64,000 bases of DNA, from the NCBI RefSeq assembly GCF_039541795.1, contig NZ_BAABGX010000002.1, positions 868,001 through 932,000 on the forward strand, written 5' to 3'. The notes under the pieces were generated by a model. That model was given only the letters and a program-made list of their open reading frames with translations, had not been told where the DNA came from and searched no databases. Every line of letters begins with the position of its first letter. Positions within the stretch are counted from its first letter, which is position 1. Both the position numbers and the translations under genes were made by a program. This DNA is from Nibribacter koreensis. GTDB taxonomy: Bacteria > Bacteroidota > Bacteroidia > Cytophagales > Hymenobacteraceae. Shown piece by piece: positions 8,749-16,924 of the stretch.

Positions 8749-9357
8749 TTACTTCTTACGCTCAGGCATGGTGCCCAAGATATAGTCCCACAGCGGCGAA
8801 GAGACACCATAGGCCTTTTCTGAGTCTTTATAGTGGTGAATGCTGTGATGAATCCAGAGGGTCTTCAAGAAGTTCTTGGGTGGAGCGTAGGCATGCACTG
8901 CGTAGTGCACAAACAGGTACAGGGCATAACCAAACAAGAAGCCCGCCACTAAGCCAAACACCAACGTCCCGAAGATTAACTTAAACACGAAGAAAAAGAA
9001 AGAGGCAATAAACAAGCTCACAATGGGAGGCATGGCCAGACGCGTCTTGTCCTTAGGGAAGTCATGGTGATTGCCATGGAACGTGTACTGGATGTTCCTT
9101 TTCAGGTCGGTGTCCGTCTCCATATGGAAGATAAACCGGTGCGCCATGTACTCTACCAGAGAAAACATCAACCAACCAGCCAGAAACAACCCTACCGCCG
9201 ACAATACATCTATAAACCCGTACTGGAAGCCGTAGATAAGCAGACCGGTGGCTATCACCAGAAAGATGGTGATAGGAATGGCAATGTGCGTGTGCGTTAA
9301 ACGCTCAAGCGTAGGATTCTTGAAAATGGTAGCAGATCCTTTATGATTCGGTTTCAT
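8749..9357 (-). CDS. Fatty acid hydroxylase / sterol desaturase family protein
   Basis: The 202-residue integral membrane protein has the histidine clusters of the di-iron hydroxylase superfamily: HRFIFH, HGNHH, HYAVH, and HHSIHH, spaced between four hydrophobic segments. The pattern and length fit fatty acid 2-hydroxylases acting on lipid acyl chains in the cytoplasmic membrane, possibly on sphingolipids or other unusual lipids of this phylum; the true substrate cannot be read from sequence. A possible promoter with TATTTTTG lies at 9399-9406 on the minus strand. Confidence 0.85.
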   Translation of the reverse strand: MKPNHKGSATIFKNPTLERLTHTHIAIPITIFLVIATGLLIYGFQYGFIDVLSAVGLFLAGWLMFSLVEYMAHRFIFHMETDTDLKRNIQYTFHGNHHDFPKDKTRLAMPPIVSLFIASFFFFVFKLIFGTLVFGLVAGFLFGYALYLFVHYAVHAYAPPKNFLKTLWIHHSIHHYKDSEKAYGVSSPLWDYILGTMPERKK

Positions 9358-9434
9358 GGGTAAAGGGTTAATGAAACGATTCTGTCAAATTATACAGACA
9401 AAAATAGCTAAAAATATGAGACACCCGGGTTCTT

Positions 9435-9977
9435 CTATGAAGCTAGAATGGCCAGCACTTGCGTTTCCAGCGCCTGGGTAGCGGCTTTTAAAGTGATTCC
9501 TCCTGTATTAATCGTCAGTTTGGCTCGGCTATAAAACTGTTCACGGTGCGCTAAAGTTTCAGTCAAATAGGCCAACAGCTCTATTTCAGATTTGTTTTTG
9601 AGCAAAGGCCTGAGGCTCAGTTCTTCGGCTGTCAATCTTTTTACAAGTTCTTGGGGAGTCACCTGTAGATAGATGGTAAGCCCTTGTTCTTGCATATACG
9701 TCATATTGTCTAAAAAGCACGGCGCCCCGCCTCCCGTCGCCAGCACTAAACTATGGGGCAGGCCTCCCACGCTTCTTAAGGCAGACGCTTCTGCCTCTCT
9801 AAAATACGCCTGGCCGCGGCTTTCAAACAGCTGAGCAATGGACTGTCCTTCACGCTCTATGATAAGAGCATCTAAATCCAAGAAATGAAAACCCAGCTTC
9901 TGGGCTAGCCTTTTGCCCACTGTAGACTTCCCACTGCCGGGCATGCCCACCAAGAAGACTTTTAAGCCACTGCGCAT
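9435..9977 (-). CDS. aroK: Shikimate kinase
   Basis: The 180-residue protein phosphorylates shikimate at the 3-hydroxyl in aromatic amino acid synthesis. It has the Walker A loop GMPGSGKST (11-19), the DLDALI segment with the shikimate-binding aspartate (about 34), the GGGAP motif (about 80) and the lid region with RLTAEELSLRPLL. Length is normal for AroK. It is followed downstream by the hydroxylase gene and preceded by a family A palindrome at 10007-10044. Cytosolic. Confidence 0.93.
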   Translation of the reverse strand: MRSGLKVFLVGMPGSGKSTVGKRLAQKLGFHFLDLDALIIEREGQSIAQLFESRGQAYFREAEASALRSVGGLPHSLVLATGGGAPCFLDNMTYMQEQGLTIYLQVTPQELVKRLTAEELSLRPLLKNKSEIELLAYLTETLAHREQFYSRAKLTINTGGITLKAATQALETQVLAILAS

Positions 9978-10006
9978 AAGTAATGCTGATGAGATTGATA
10001 CAAGGT

Positions 10007-10044
10007 CGTTTTTGGCCTGTTTTAAAGAAAACAGGCCAAAAACG
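10007..10044. repeat. Family A palindrome, copy 4
   Basis: Both arms match the consensus closely (TTTTTGGCCTGTTTT and complement) with the centre changed to AA; GT and AC flanks extend it to 42 bases (10005-10046). It lies between aroK and the upstream minus-strand gene. Confidence 0.93.
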
Positions 10045-10052
10045 ACGCCTAC

Positions 10053-11165
10053 TTATAAGAGTGACTGTACTTGTTCTACCGTGGGCACGTCATTGTAATG
10101 CCACTTGCCCACCACTACCCCGTTCTTCATCAATAACAACCCGGGGTTGGACCTGATGATGGTTTTAAGGACGGTGGCATCTGCAAAGAAATAAGGCACC
10201 GCTAAGTTCACCTCATGCCTGAACACGTCAAATTCCTGGCTACTGCTAGACGTCAAGACCACCGGCACTACCTTCTGGGATTGATTTTTCTCCAAACCAG
10301 ACAGCAACGCGTTGATGTCTTTAAAGCTCTCGGCATCTGTCTTCTTGACCTCATGCACCACTAATAACAGACGGTTGCCAATGAACAGCTCCTTGGTGAA
10401 ATCGCCTTGGTCGTTCCAGACGTTGAAGTCAGTGATTTTGGGACCGTCCTCTGGGTTAAGCGGCACCATCTTCTTGAACTTGTAGCTTGGGTCTGTAGGA
10501 TACTCGGTGAAGCGCTGTTCTTTCCCGGCCTTTTCCATGATGTACTCATAGCGCAATGGCGCCGACGGCTTCATCAAGGCCGGAATGTTAGCACCCACCT
10601 TATATGCCCTAAAGTCCAGGTACGGCTCATGCTGGTATGCGTACACACCCATGCCCACCGAAAGCAATGTGGCTAGTAACACCACCACACCTGCCGTTTT
10701 TTGGCCGTTTCTGTTAGAGGAAGGCAAAAACCGTTGGGTAGCCAGAAGAATCAACAGCAATACCAACAGAATGACGTCCTTGCTAAACGACTCCCATGGC
10801 GTAAGCTTGATGGCATCACCAAAACAGCCGCAGTCCGTTACCTTGTTAAAGTACGCCGAGTAAAAAGTAAGGAACGTAAAGAAGACGGTCAAGGCCAGCA
10901 GAATCCAGAGCACCAGTTTTACACGCCAGCGCACCAACAAAGCCACGCCCAGAATCACTTCCAATGAGCTCAGGAAAATGGAGAAATAGAGTGCGTAGGG
11001 CACAAATACCAGAAAGACGCTAGAGAAGTCCTTAGAGAAAACCTCGAAGTATTCTTCCAGCTTAATGGCCGTGCCTACGGGGTCATTGAGCTTGATGAGG
11101 CCCGAAAAAATGAACAGCGCCCCAACTACCAGCCAGGCAAATCTATTGAGCAGACGCAGTACCAT
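10053..11165 (-). CDS. DoxX/MauE-like membrane protein (BT_3928-type)
   Basis: The 370-residue protein has an N-terminal four-helix membrane domain (about 5-150) with KLNDPVGTAIKLEEYF and the NKVTDCGCFGDAIKLTPWES motif, typical of DoxX/MauE proteins, and a soluble C-terminal half that resembles a thioredoxin-like fold without a CxxC pair. This is a common Bacteroidota protein often called BT_3928 family. MauE relatives support disulfide formation in exported proteins, so a redox role at the membrane is plausible. Its start overlaps the end of the DUF1599 gene by 23 bases, so the two are cotranscribed. Confidence 0.82.
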   Translation of the reverse strand: MVLRLLNRFAWLVVGALFIFSGLIKLNDPVGTAIKLEEYFEVFSKDFSSVFLVFVPYALYFSIFLSSLEVILGVALLVRWRVKLVLWILLALTVFFTFLTFYSAYFNKVTDCGCFGDAIKLTPWESFSKDVILLVLLLILLATQRFLPSSNRNGQKTAGVVVLLATLLSVGMGVYAYQHEPYLDFRAYKVGANIPALMKPSAPLRYEYIMEKAGKEQRFTEYPTDPSYKFKKMVPLNPEDGPKITDFNVWNDQGDFTKELFIGNRLLLVVHEVKKTDAESFKDINALLSGLEKNQSQKVVPVVLTSSSSQEFDVFRHEVNLAVPYFFADATVLKTIIRSNPGLLLMKNGVVVGKWHYNDVPTVEQVQSLL

Positions 11166-11712
11166 GGGGGTATCCTAGTTTAATGAGACAGAAGACCGCA
11201 TAGTTGAGCATGTCACGGTAGTTGGCTTCTACGCCTTCAGACACAAGGGTCTGTCCGTCATTGTCCTCAATCTGCTTGGTGCGGTATATTTTCATCAAGA
11301 TCAAGTCGGTCATGGACTCTACGCGCATGCTGCGCCAGGCCTCGCCGTAATCATGGTTCTTGTCTTGCTGCAGGTTGTGCGTCTTGCGTATTTCGTCTTC
11401 GTAAAGCTCGCGCACGCGGTCAACGGGTAGAGCCTGCTCCTCTTCGCCGGCGGCCATTAGCTGCTCTTGAATAAGCGCGATGACGCAGTAGTTGACAATG
11501 GCTACAAACTCAGAGGTGATGTCATCCTGTATCTTCTGGGTGCCCTTCTCCTGGATGGACCGTATGCGCTGGGCCTTGATAAAAATCTGGTCGGTGATGG
11601 AGGGCAGACGCAAAATGCGCCAGGCCGTTCCGTAATCCTGGGTTTTCTGAAGGAACAGGCGCTGACACGCCTCTACTACACGCTGGTATTCCTGGGCCGT
11701 TTGGTGAATCAA
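11143..11712 (-). CDS. DUF1599 domain protein
   Basis: The protein consists of two related halves, each with QDYGTAWRILR-type or HDYGEAWRSMR-type motifs followed by ITDQIFIKAQRIRSIQ or MTDLILMKIYRTKQIE, the signature of DUF1599. The open frame runs up to an ATG at 11838, but that start would overlap the N-terminal coding region of divergent folP by 101 bases and adds an unlikely leader. A TTG at 11710-11712 (LIHQTAQEYQRVVEAC) gives 189 residues beginning just before the first repeat, and is preferred. Function unknown; some relatives are linked to nucleotide modification. It overlaps the next gene (10053-11165). Confidence 0.8.
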   Translation of the reverse strand: MIHQTAQEYQRVVEACQRLFLQKTQDYGTAWRILRLPSITDQIFIKAQRIRSIQEKGTQKIQDDITSEFVAIVNYCVIALIQEQLMAAGEEEQALPVDRVRELYEDEIRKTHNLQQDKNHDYGEAWRSMRVESMTDLILMKIYRTKQIEDNDGQTLVSEGVEANYRDMLNYAVFCLIKLGYPHGTASAQ

Positions 11713-11737
11713 GTTTTTCGTTTTACTTTTAAGGTAA

Positions 11738-12610
11738 ATGAGCCTATTTAAAGCGAAAGATACACTTTTTTGCAAAAAATCCACCCTTAACTGCGGCGGC
11801 AAACTGGTCTCATTAGAGGTACCCGCGGTGATGGGCATCTTGAACGCAACGCCAGATTCTTTCTACGCCAACAGCCGTGTCTCTAACCTGGACATGACCG
11901 TGGCCAAGGCCGGGCAGATGCTGGCAGACGGCGCCACCTTCCTGGACATTGGCGGTTACTCTACCCGGCCCGGCGCCCCAGAGGTATCTGCGCAAGAGGA
12001 GCTGGACCGAGTAATACCGGTGATAGAAGCCGTGGCCCAGGCCTACCCAGAGGCGCTTATCTCTGTAGATACGTTCAGGGCCAAAGTGGCACAAGAGGCG
12101 GTCAAAAACGGCGCGCACCTCATCAATGACGTCTCTGGCGGAACCCTGGACGAGGGCATGTTTGAAACCGTTGGTAGGCTGGGCGTACCGTACGTCTTGA
12201 TGCACATGCGTGGCACGCCGCAGACCATGGCGTCTTTGACGGAGTATCCCAACGGGTTGATAGAAGAGCTTATTGCGTATTATACAGAAAAAGTGGCGGC
12301 CTTGCGGGCCTTGGGCGTGAAGGACATTCTGCTGGATCCGGGCTTCGGGTTTGCGAAGACCCTAGACCAGAACTATTTCCTGCTTAAGCACTTGCGCGAG
12401 CTGGAGATGCTGGAACTGCCACTCTTGATTGGTCTTTCCCGCAAGGGCATGATTTACAAACCACTGCAGGTAGAACCCGCAGAGGCACTCACCGGCACAA
12501 TTGTAGCCAACACCCTGGCGTTATTGAACGGGGCCGACATAATGCGGGTGCATGACGTAAAGGAAGCCGTACAGACCATACAACTAGTACATAAAACCAA
12601 ATCCGCGTGA
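11738..12610 (+). CDS. folP: Dihydropteroate synthase
   Basis: The 290-residue enzyme condenses p-aminobenzoate with hydroxymethyl-dihydropterin pyrophosphate in folate synthesis. Visible motifs are MGILNATPDSF (about 32-42), GGYSTRPGA, NDVSGG, MHMRGTPQTM, DPGFGFAKT, and GLSRKGMI, the sulfonamide-binding and pterin-binding loops. Length is normal. The stop overlaps the start of cdaA (GTGA), so the two should be translationally coupled. The divergent DUF1599 gene starts only about 25 bases away. A sulfonamide-resistance change cannot be judged by eye. Confidence 0.95.
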   Translation: MSLFKAKDTLFCKKSTLNCGGKLVSLEVPAVMGILNATPDSFYANSRVSNLDMTVAKAGQMLADGATFLDIGGYSTRPGAPEVSAQEELDRVIPVIEAVAQAYPEALISVDTFRAKVAQEAVKNGAHLINDVSGGTLDEGMFETVGRLGVPYVLMHMRGTPQTMASLTEYPNGLIEELIAYYTEKVAALRALGVKDILLDPGFGFAKTLDQNYFLLKHLRELEMLELPLLIGLSRKGMIYKPLQVEPAEALTGTIVANTLALLNGADIMRVHDVKEAVQTIQLVHKTKSA

Positions 12611-13437
12611 TTCAGTTGTTTACCATAGGGTTTTTAGAAGTAGAGTGGCTGGACATCATAGATGTGCTGCTGGTCACCGTCTTGCTCTATCAGCTCTATA
12701 AACTGCTCACCGGTAGCGTGGCGCTCAAAATCTTCCTGGGCCTGCTCTCCATCTATCTTTTGTACCTGGTAGTGAAGGCGGCGGGCATGGAACTGCTCAC
12801 CATCATTCTGGGTCAGTTCATGGGCGTGGGCGTACTGGCGGCCATCATCGTGTTTCAGCCTGAGATACGGCGGTTTCTCTTGATGATTGGCAAGACCACC
12901 GCCTTCAACAACGACCGTTTCTTCAAAAGCTTTCCCTGGCGTAAAACCCAAAGTGCCGATAAACTCAGCATCACACCTTTCATAGAAGCCGCCAAGTCAT
13001 TGGCTGGTAAAAACACCGGCGCCCTCATTGTCTTTGCCCGTAGCTCAGAACTGCGCTACTATGCTGAGTCTGGCGATGCCATTGATGCCATGGTAAGCAA
13101 GCGTCTGCTCTTGTCCATCTTCAACAAGACTAGCCCTTTGCACGATGGCGCTGTCATCATCCAGGGCAACCGCATCAAAGCCGCCCGCTGTATTCTGCCC
13201 GTCACCGAAAGCAATGACGTGCCCGCCTCCATGGGTCTCCGTCACCGCGCCGCTATCGGACTCACCGAAGTCACCGACAGCGTAGTCTTGGTAGTTTCTG
13301 AGGAAACCGGCCAGATTGCCATTGTGCGCAACGGCGAAGTCTACCGCAACCTCTCCGCCGCCGACCTCCGCTCGAAACTCAATCAGTACCTCTTCGACAT
13401 TGAACCGAAGGTGATAGAGAAAGCCTCTGCGGCGTAA
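12607..13437 (+). CDS. cdaA: Diadenylate cyclase CdaA
   Basis: The 276-residue protein makes cyclic di-AMP from two ATP. Three N-terminal membrane helices (about 17-90) precede the DAC domain with the catalytic DGA motif (180-182) and RHR motif (212-214), as in CdaA-type enzymes. The start is GTG at 12607, overlapping the folP stop by four bases. In Firmicutes cdaA partners with a YbbR protein and GlmM; neither is present here, and the folP-cdaA pairing is typical of Bacteroidota as I recall. Likely to act in cell wall and osmotic homeostasis at the cytoplasmic membrane. Confidence 0.93.
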   Translation: MIQLFTIGFLEVEWLDIIDVLLVTVLLYQLYKLLTGSVALKIFLGLLSIYLLYLVVKAAGMELLTIILGQFMGVGVLAAIIVFQPEIRRFLLMIGKTTAFNNDRFFKSFPWRKTQSADKLSITPFIEAAKSLAGKNTGALIVFARSSELRYYAESGDAIDAMVSKRLLLSIFNKTSPLHDGAVIIQGNRIKAARCILPVTESNDVPASMGLRHRAAIGLTEVTDSVVLVVSEETGQIAIVRNGEVYRNLSAADLRSKLNQYLFDIEPKVIEKASAA

Positions 13438-13464
13438 GGTCAAACTTATTTTATCAGTCTCCTC

Positions 13465-13872
13465 ATGCGTAATTTCTACTATCAAATCTGGATAGACGGA
13501 ATTGTTAAAATGCGTTCTAGGCCACAGAATGCCGGGGTGTGGAAATACTACATGATGGCTTTCACAGGAATGGCAATGGCCTTGAATCTCCTCGTCTTTG
13601 TGTCCATTCTCCGCGACCAGCTTCAAACTGATTTTTACGATTTAAGCATACACACCCCTCTAGGAGAGAAGGTGAATGGGTTTCTTGAATTTTTCATTCC
13701 ATACCTATTGCCATGCATCTTACTCAATTATGGGCTTATCTTTTATAAAGACAGATATAAGCGCTTACTAGGAAACTACAAAACGTACGACGGCAAGCTT
13801 TGGGCAATATATTTTATTGCTTCCTTATCATTGCCCTTTGTTCTTCTGGCGATAGCATGGTTTTTATCTTAA
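13465..13872 (+). CDS. Three-helix membrane protein, unknown
   Basis: The 135-residue protein has three hydrophobic segments (about 29-50, 72-93 and 112-134) and an N-terminus rich in basic and aromatic residues (YYQIWIDGIVKMRSRP). It starts 28 bases after cdaA on the same strand. No family motif is recognised. The next small membrane protein follows at once, and similar gene pairs occur in related genomes as I recall. Confidence 0.65.
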   Translation: MRNFYYQIWIDGIVKMRSRPQNAGVWKYYMMAFTGMAMALNLLVFVSILRDQLQTDFYDLSIHTPLGEKVNGFLEFFIPYLLPCILLNYGLIFYKDRYKRLLGNYKTYDGKLWAIYFIASLSLPFVLLAIAWFLS

Positions 13873-13896
13873 GTATATATACAGCCAGCTCAATTG

Positions 13897-14136
13897 ATGA
13901 TTGGTGGTGGTCATGGTTATTATTCACCGGCTATTATTTTATTCCCGACAGGCATGATTAGCTTCTCATTTTTTGGTGAGCTAAGACCAGCTTTTACCAT
14001 TCTGGCCATCTGTCAATTTCCTATTTATGGACTTTTGATAGACATGATAACCAATAAACAAAAAACACTCTGTCTCATAGCAAGTTTCCACATCGGGCTA
14101 GTTCTTTTAATATTTCTCACGGTGAAAGATTTATAA
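13897..14136 (+). CDS. Small membrane protein with GGGHGYYSPAIILFP motif
   Basis: The 79-residue protein is hydrophobic with three predicted helices. The frame also offers a TTG at 13894, but ATG at 13897 is preferred. The start MIGGGHGYYSPAIILFPTGM resembles a small conserved Bacteroidota membrane family whose members begin with a glycine-histidine-rich segment. It follows the previous membrane protein gene by 24 bases, probably in one transcript. Function unknown. Confidence 0.6.
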   Translation: MIGGGHGYYSPAIILFPTGMISFSFFGELRPAFTILAICQFPIYGLLIDMITNKQKTLCLIASFHIGLVLLIFLTVKDL

Positions 14137-14150
14137 AACGTTGCATAGTC

Positions 14151-14188
14151 CGTTTTTGCCCTACTTTCCAGAAAACAAGCCAAAAATG
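14151..14188. repeat. Family A palindrome, copy 5
   Basis: A diverged copy in inverted polarity (centre CCAG instead of CTGG), ending AAAAATG. It lies between the small membrane protein gene and the serine hydrolase gene on the same strand. Confidence 0.85.
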
Positions 14189-14226
14189 CCTCTCCCCTTT
14201 TCGTATTGATTCCCTATCTTTTGCAG

Positions 14227-15156
14227 ATGAAACTGAATGCCATGCGCCTCCTCCAACCTCTGCTTTTCTGCCTGTTATCCTTCGCCACTTTCGCGCAGAA
14301 TCCTAAAGAGAAGATAGACAAGAAACTAACCCAGAAGCTAGAAGCCTTGACCAAAGGGTTTGAGGGCGAAGTGGGCATTTATGTGAAGCATCTCAAGACC
14401 GGCAAAACCGTTGCCATCAACGCAGACACGCTCTTCCCAACGGCCAGCATGATTAAGGTGCCCATCATGGTGGGGGTGTTCAACAAAATAGAACGCGGCG
14501 AACTAGACCCGAAAACCATTCTGCAGTACCGAGACTCTTTATATTATGCCGGCGAAGACATTGTGGGCAACTTCAAGGACAGCAGCCTGGTGGCTTTGAG
14601 CAAGGTGCAGATGCTGAGCATCACTACCTCAGACAACACGGGCAGTCTGTGGCTTCAGCACTTGGCCGGCACCGGCACGGCTATCAACCAGTGGCTGGAG
14701 CGCAACGGCTTTCAATACACCCGCATGAACTCGCGCACGCCCGGCCGCAGACCAAACTGGGAAAAATATGGTTGGGGCCAGACCACGCCGCGCGAGATGG
14801 CTTCATTGCTAACTATGATTAGAGAAGGCAAAGCCGTGAGTCCCGCTGCCAGTGAGCGCATGTACCGCAACCTGGGCCGTATTTACTATGACAGTGAGGC
14901 ATTATCCCAGATACCGCCCTACGTGCATACCGCCTCCAAATCTGGCGCCGTAAACCAGTCAAAGTCTGAGGTGGTACTAGTGAATGCCCCGCACGGCGAC
15001 TATGTCTTCTGCATCATCACCAAAAACCAGAAAGACCAACGCTGGCAAGATGACAACGCTGGCTATGTTTTGATTAGAGAGGTATCCAAAACGCTTTGGC
15101 AACACTTTGAGCCCAAATCAGGCTGGAAACCTGCGCCGGGCGTGGAGAGATATTAG
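14227..15156 (+). CDS. Secreted beta-lactamase-fold serine hydrolase
   Basis: A signal peptide (MRLLQPLLFCLLSFATFAQ) precedes a class A beta-lactamase-like domain. The SxxK motif is TASMIK, the SDN motif is TSDNTG, and the KTG box is replaced by KSG (TASKSGAV). There is no obvious omega-loop ExxLN motif, so an ordinary beta-lactamase is less likely than a penicillin-binding or peptidase-like hydrolase of the periplasm. The frame opens with TTG at 14206; ATG at 14227 or 14242 fits the signal peptide better. TATCTTTTG at about 14215-14223 may be the -7 element, which would favour the later ATG. Confidence 0.82.
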   Translation: MKLNAMRLLQPLLFCLLSFATFAQNPKEKIDKKLTQKLEALTKGFEGEVGIYVKHLKTGKTVAINADTLFPTASMIKVPIMVGVFNKIERGELDPKTILQYRDSLYYAGEDIVGNFKDSSLVALSKVQMLSITTSDNTGSLWLQHLAGTGTAINQWLERNGFQYTRMNSRTPGRRPNWEKYGWGQTTPREMASLLTMIREGKAVSPAASERMYRNLGRIYYDSEALSQIPPYVHTASKSGAVNQSKSEVVLVNAPHGDYVFCIITKNQKDQRWQDDNAGYVLIREVSKTLWQHFEPKSGWKPAPGVERY

Positions 15157-15247
15157 TTTTGACTATAGCCATTAATTCCGCAACTTAACTGGAGTTAGCA
15201 TCTTTGCTCCCTCGCACCTACCCACCACGGCTAAAGCTTTTACCTGT

Positions 15248-15952
15248 ATGACAAATCACCTGCTTCTAACATCCAGTCTCTTGTCTTTCAGAAAAACAGG
15301 CCTACTCCTGTTGCTTCTTATGGGCTTGTCTTTTTCTGCGGCTAGTCAGGAGATTGACCTTAAGCGCATCAAAGAACAGACTCAGAATCCGGCTTCTCTT
15401 TTCTTTTATGACTCACTGGTTAGCCAGTTCAAGACCAACCCCGCCACCATGTCCTTGATTCAGGGACAGTTCCTGTATTATGGCAAGCTTTTCAACAAAG
15501 GTTTTTCCCCCTACGCCCCAAAGTCTGATGCCATCAAGGCTTTCAATAACGTGTTTAGGGAAGGAAATTTTGCCAAGGCCATTCCTTTGGGCGAGAAAGC
15601 CCTGCAAAGAGACCCCGTGAACCTGGAACTCATTGCTGCGCTGCATGCTTGCCACTCTAACACCAACCAAGCCTCTCAAACCTCCTTTTATGAGGCGCAA
15701 CTGCGTCTTCTCCTGGGCGCTATTACCTCCAGTGGCACTGGCCAATCGTTGAAAAATGGGTATTGGGTTACTAGCATAGCTGATGAATATGCTTTCCTTC
15801 CCCTCATGGGTCTGGAAGCCATACGCCGGAAAGGAAGTACCGGAGAGGCCAAAGCGGGCATGACCGACATTTGGCTTATTAAAAACCCAACGTCTGGCCA
15901 GGAAGAGGAGCTGTTTTTAACGGTGGTGAACCTCCTCAGGACTGACTTGTAA
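15248..15952 (+). CDS. DUF4919 domain protein, secreted
   Basis: The 234-residue protein has a hydrophobic leader (GLLLLLLMGLSFSAASQ, about residues 22-38), then a helical body with KSDAIKAFNNVFREGNFAKAIPLGEKAL, a TPR-like helical pair, and WLIKNPTSGQEEELFL near the C-terminus. This fits DUF4919, a Bacteroidota family of unknown role. It is probably periplasmic. It follows the serine hydrolase by 91 bases. Confidence 0.72.
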   Translation: MTNHLLLTSSLLSFRKTGLLLLLLMGLSFSAASQEIDLKRIKEQTQNPASLFFYDSLVSQFKTNPATMSLIQGQFLYYGKLFNKGFSPYAPKSDAIKAFNNVFREGNFAKAIPLGEKALQRDPVNLELIAALHACHSNTNQASQTSFYEAQLRLLLGAITSSGTGQSLKNGYWVTSIADEYAFLPLMGLEAIRRKGSTGEAKAGMTDIWLIKNPTSGQEEELFLTVVNLLRTDL

Positions 15953-15970
15953 TGCATAAAATGGTTAGTC

Positions 15971-16008
15971 CGTTTTTGGCCTGATTTCTGGAAAACAGCT
16001 CAAAAACA
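15971..16008. repeat. Family A palindrome, copy 6
   Basis: A near-consensus left arm with a weaker right arm (AAAACAGCTCAAAAACA), starting 18 bases after the DUF4919 stop, between two plus-strand genes. Confidence 0.9.
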
Positions 16009-16073
16009 AACTTCTGAGAAGCCATTCTTTTAGATGCACGTATAGAAAGCTTCTTTTTGGCTTATCACTTTTC

Positions 16074-16757
16074 ATGCTTCCTATGTCCAATGCCTTTCTT
16101 CCGCTGTTTCCGCAGACCATTAACGTGCTGGAGAATGTGACGGTGCTGGACTTTGAAACCACCGGCTTGAGCGCCAGCAAAGGACGCGTGATTGAGATTG
16201 CCGCCTTGCGGGGTGCTCATGGCAAAGTGGTGTCGCAGTTCCAGACCATGGTGAAGGTAAATATCCCGCTCCCGCGAAAAATCACGGAAATCACCGGTAT
16301 CAGGGACGAGGACCTAGTGCACGGCATGCAAGAGCAGGCGGCGTTCACCATTTTGCGGGAGTTTATTGGTGACAGCGTGGTGGTGGCGCACAACGCCCCC
16401 TATGACCTGAGCTTTTTGTATGCCGCCTACCGCCGCTTTAAGATGCCCGCTACCCAACACCCGTTCCTAGACACACTATCAGTTTGTCGCATGCGCCAGC
16501 CTTCGCCCAGGAGCCTAGCCGACATGTGCCGGGTGTACAACGTGCCGCTGCCCAGATGGCACCGCGCCTTGCCAGACACTACCGCTACCTGGCACCTGTT
16601 ACACCGGTTACATGAGGAAAGTTCTGTAGACCCACTGCTCAACAAGCTGGTCATCAACCCCAAGTATGGTTCTCCGCGCTGGTTGCCGCCATTTGCAGAG
16701 CTGGTGCCCGGTCCTTCCTTCTCCAAACCAGAAGACGAGGCGCTAATCAACTCTTAA
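16074..16757 (+). CDS. DEDDh 3'-5' exonuclease (DnaQ/PolC-like)
   Basis: The 227-residue protein has the exonuclease motifs DFETTGL (Exo I, about 24-30), VVAHNAPYDLSFL (Exo II) and HRALPDTTAT (Exo III, with the DEDDh histidine), plus ITGIRDEDL typical of PolC and DnaQ epsilon domains. It should remove nucleotides from DNA 3' ends. The C-terminal 45 residues (RWLPPFAELVP) are not part of the nuclease. It may be a free-standing proofreading or repair nuclease. An alternative ATG is three codons downstream (16083). Confidence 0.88.
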   Translation: MLPMSNAFLPLFPQTINVLENVTVLDFETTGLSASKGRVIEIAALRGAHGKVVSQFQTMVKVNIPLPRKITEITGIRDEDLVHGMQEQAAFTILREFIGDSVVVAHNAPYDLSFLYAAYRRFKMPATQHPFLDTLSVCRMRQPSPRSLADMCRVYNVPLPRWHRALPDTTATWHLLHRLHEESSVDPLLNKLVINPKYGSPRWLPPFAELVPGPSFSKPEDEALINS

Positions 16758-16829
16758 CACCTCTTGGCAGAGCCCCTTCTAGCAAAAGCACCTCACTCTT
16801 CGTTCTACCGGTAAAGCGTGTGACAGAAT

Positions 16830-16867
16830 CGTTTTTAGCTTGTTTTCTGGAAAACAGGCTAAAAACA
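16830..16867. repeat. Family A palindrome, copy 7
   Basis: It lies between two convergent genes and its A-tract abuts the hairpin at 16866-16904. On the minus strand the hairpin is therefore followed by TTTTTTGTTTTTAGCC, partly supplied by this copy. Confidence 0.92.
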
Positions 16868-16904
16868 AAAAAGGGAACCGATGCAGCATCGGTTCCCTTT
16901 TTTG
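16866..16904. terminator. Bidirectional terminator hairpin
   Basis: A perfect palindrome of about 39 bases with AAAAAAGGGAACCGATG on one side and its complement on the other, between convergent genes. A6 and T6 tracts on both sides make it an intrinsic terminator in both directions. Confidence 0.9.
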
Positions 16905-16924
16905 TAAGCTATAAGTTGAAAGCA

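Noticed and set aside
11713..11838. N-terminal extension of the DUF1599 gene to an ATG at 11838
   Set aside because: It overlaps the folP coding start by about 100 bases and the added sequence does not resemble the family.
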